This document shows positions 5,669-8,300 of a DNA stretch of 8,300 nt, piece by piece. Location: contig JBKPDO010000123.1 in NCBI GenBank assembly GCA_046727955.1, positions 1 to 8,300 on the forward strand, read 5' to 3'. The stretch is from DASVXQ01 sp046727955. GTDB taxonomy: Bacteria > Actinomycetota > CALGFH01. Numbering within the stretch: position 1 is the first letter of the stretch; every line of letters starts with the position of its first letter. The position numbers were made by a program, and so were the translations under genes. Below the pieces are notes generated by a model that worked only from the letters and a program-made list of their open reading frames with translations, was not told the DNA's origin and did no database searches.

Positions 5669-6304
5669 TCAGATCGCCAAGGCGAGCTTGTCAAACGCGA
5701 CCGCCAACCGCAAGTGCACCGGCGCCTCGACCGCCAGCTCGTAGTGGCCTCGGCCGACGTTCTGGACGAAGGCCTGCCCCGCGATCGCGACCCTGGCACT
5801 GCAGTCCTGCTTGAGTCCTCGCATCGGGCCAAGCCGCGCTTTCAGCCTGCCGTGGTCGGCCTCGATTCGGTTGTTGGCATACCGATCGGTCCGCTGCCAG
5901 GCTGCCGGCAGCTCCTCCAGCACAACCGGGTACGTCGGCGCCCGGTCGGTCACGACTTCGCTGGGCGTGATCCCGGTCCTACCGATAGCTCGTTGGAAGA
6001 ACCGTCGCGCTGCCACCGTATCCCGCCGCAGAGAGACGAACACGTCGATGACCTGCCCGAACTGATCGACCGCGCGGTACACATAGCGCCACCGGCTGGA
6101 CACCTTCACGGAGGTCTGGTCCACGAACCAGCGCTGGCCGACGGCGTGCCGACAGGGCCGGGCGGCCCCGGCGAGCAGTGGGGTGAACCGGTGCACCCAG
6201 CGGTAGATGGTGACGTGATCTACTTCCACGCCGCGCTCGGCGAGGAGCTCCTCGACATCGCGGTACGACAGCGCAAAGCGGAGGTACCAGCGGACCGCCA
6301 GCAC
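5669..6304 (-). CDS. IS6 family transposase (catalytic domain intact, 5' end doubtful)
   Basis: A 211-codon frame with the complete catalytic core of an IS6-family DDE transposase. It shows an N-terminal helix-turn-helix region (LSYRDVEELLAERGVEVDHV then TIYRWV), the first Asp in RWFVDQTSVKV (D62), the second in VVTDRAPTYP (D120), and the Glu in YANNRIEADHGRLK (E148). The usual start is lost: the only start codon in frame is GTG 6304-6302, yet family-like coding (AFAGFCFPPDVIV) continues upstream of it to about 6340. ATG 6381 begins a plausible N-terminus (MSTAVPSP) in a different frame. One indel near 6350-6357 would join them, so the gene may be inactivated. Residues such as DQT in place of the common DET also differ from the family as I remember it. 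Stop TGA 5671-5669. Confidence 0.88.
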   Translation of the reverse strand: MLAVRWYLRFALSYRDVEELLAERGVEVDHVTIYRWVHRFTPLLAGAARPCRHAVGQRWFVDQTSVKVSSRWRYVYRAVDQFGQVIDVFVSLRRDTVAARRFFQRAIGRTGITPSEVVTDRAPTYPVVLEELPAAWQRTDRYANNRIEADHGRLKARLGPMRGLKQDCSARVAIAGQAFVQNVGRGHYELAVEAPVHLRLAVAFDKLALAI

Positions 6305-6420
6305 GATGACGTCGGGCGGGAAGCAGAAGCCGGCGAATGCAGATCCTGCGATGGAAGCGGGCTGGGGACGGCGGTGCTCATGGCCACAGTCTGCCTGCTC
6401 CGGGCTCGCTCACCGCAGCT

Positions 6421-6431
6421 GCAACAGCGCC
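6421..6431 (-). repeat. IS6 element right terminal inverted repeat
   Basis: GCAACAGCGCC on the plus strand, perfect inverted match to 5612-5622. It lies about 40 bp upstream of the ATG at 6381. Confidence 0.9.
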
Positions 6432-6547
6432 CTCCCGGGTCATTTTGATGCACCGCCGAGCCTGATGAAACAGCCGTTCTCGCCACTGCGGATCCGGCCT
6501 GCCACCTTGGCAGCGGGCGATGCTGGAACGCTTGGCCGCCGTGGTCA

Positions 6548-6575
6548 CTGACCGGGTCAGCTGGTTGCCGGCAAC
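6548..6575. promoter_or_regulatory. Two adjacent dyads upstream of the acyl-AMP ligase gene
   Basis: CTGACC-G-GGTCAG (6548-6560) is a perfect inverted repeat. Three bases later GTTGCCGGCAAC (6564-6575) is a perfect 12-bp palindrome. Together they lie about 95-122 bp before the ligase start codon, in the 238-bp gap between the IS6 end and the gene. The arrangement could be a pair of repressor sites or a structured leader. No regulator is encoded nearby to link to them, and GC-rich DNA produces some dyads by chance. Confidence 0.35.
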
Positions 6576-6669
6576 AGCCGCCCGCCGCAGACTGGCGTCC
6601 AGGACCCTACCCGATCGGCATCCGGGCGCTACCCGCCAGGACGCGCGAGCACGGGAAGGAGGCCGTGAC

Positions 6670-8300
<1,631 letters not shown>

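Larger units (their letters stand above)
5612..6431 (-). mobile_element. IS6-family insertion sequence, 820 bp with terminal inverted repeats
   Basis: GGCGCTGTTGC at 5612-5622 is matched by its perfect reverse complement GCAACAGCGCC at 6421-6431; the match extends to 12 bp if the next G (5611/6432) is counted. These ends resemble the IS6 family terminus (IS26 begins GGCACTGTTGC), and the 820-bp distance equals the usual length of such elements. The transposase gene fills most of the interior on the minus strand. The 8-bp flanks, CTTGAGGG (5604-5611) and CTCCCGGG (6432-6439), agree at only five positions, so no intact target duplication is present. That fits replicative cointegrate formation, a later rearrangement or decay. 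Confidence 0.92.

Overview
The window is about 70% G+C with strongly GC-biased third codon positions, frequent GTG starts and short purine-rich ribosome binding sites. Together with the families present (a stand-alone Lrp/AsnC-type RAM domain protein, a short PadR regulator, a two-domain ChrA, actinobacterial-type IS66 and IS6 transposases), this points to an actinomycete or a related high-GC actinobacterium. The genus cannot be fixed from this sequence.

Layout. At 1-109 is the 5' end of a minus-strand gene for a charged coiled-coil protein that runs off the window. From 110 to 1265 there is no convincing intact gene: a GGCA/AGCA-type direct repeat (491-533) and a short, possibly degraded coding stretch (826-1024) are the only structure. 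At 1266-1499 (+) is a complete 77-aa RAM-domain protein. From about 1667 to 3341 (-) lies a decayed IS66-family element. Its transposase still shows the zinc-finger region and the catalytic acidic residues but is broken by about seven indels, one a 7-bp tandem duplication. A small minus-strand frame overlaps the transposase stop by ATGA and may be a broken passenger gene.

The best preserved host module is 3360-5399. A PadR regulator gene (minus) is divergent from a VOC/glyoxalase-fold gene and a two-domain chromate-transporter (chrA-type) gene, both plus. The 72-bp divergent intergenic region holds a TATCG-N5-CGATA dyad, which fits a PadR operator controlling both directions. The decayed IS66 lies on one side of this module. 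On the other is an IS6-family element of exactly 820 bp (5612-6431) with 11-12 bp perfect terminal inverted repeats, so the module is flanked by IS elements.

From 6670 to the window end (+) runs the largest gene, a fatty-acyl-AMP ligase-like adenylating enzyme (543 codons visible, 3' end missing). It carries an in-frame hexanucleotide microsatellite encoding (Gln-Gly)6-Gln just before the conserved TGD motif. Such ligases usually activate a fatty acid for a polyketide, lipopeptide or lipid pathway, so a biosynthetic cluster may continue to the right. Two adjacent dyads lie about 95-120 bp upstream of its start.

I see no CRISPR array, tRNA, rRNA or clear new defence system. The items most worth a second look are the repeat inside the ligase, the PadR/VOC/ChrA module with its operator, the ATGA-overlapping frame behind the IS66 transposase, and the IS6 junctions.
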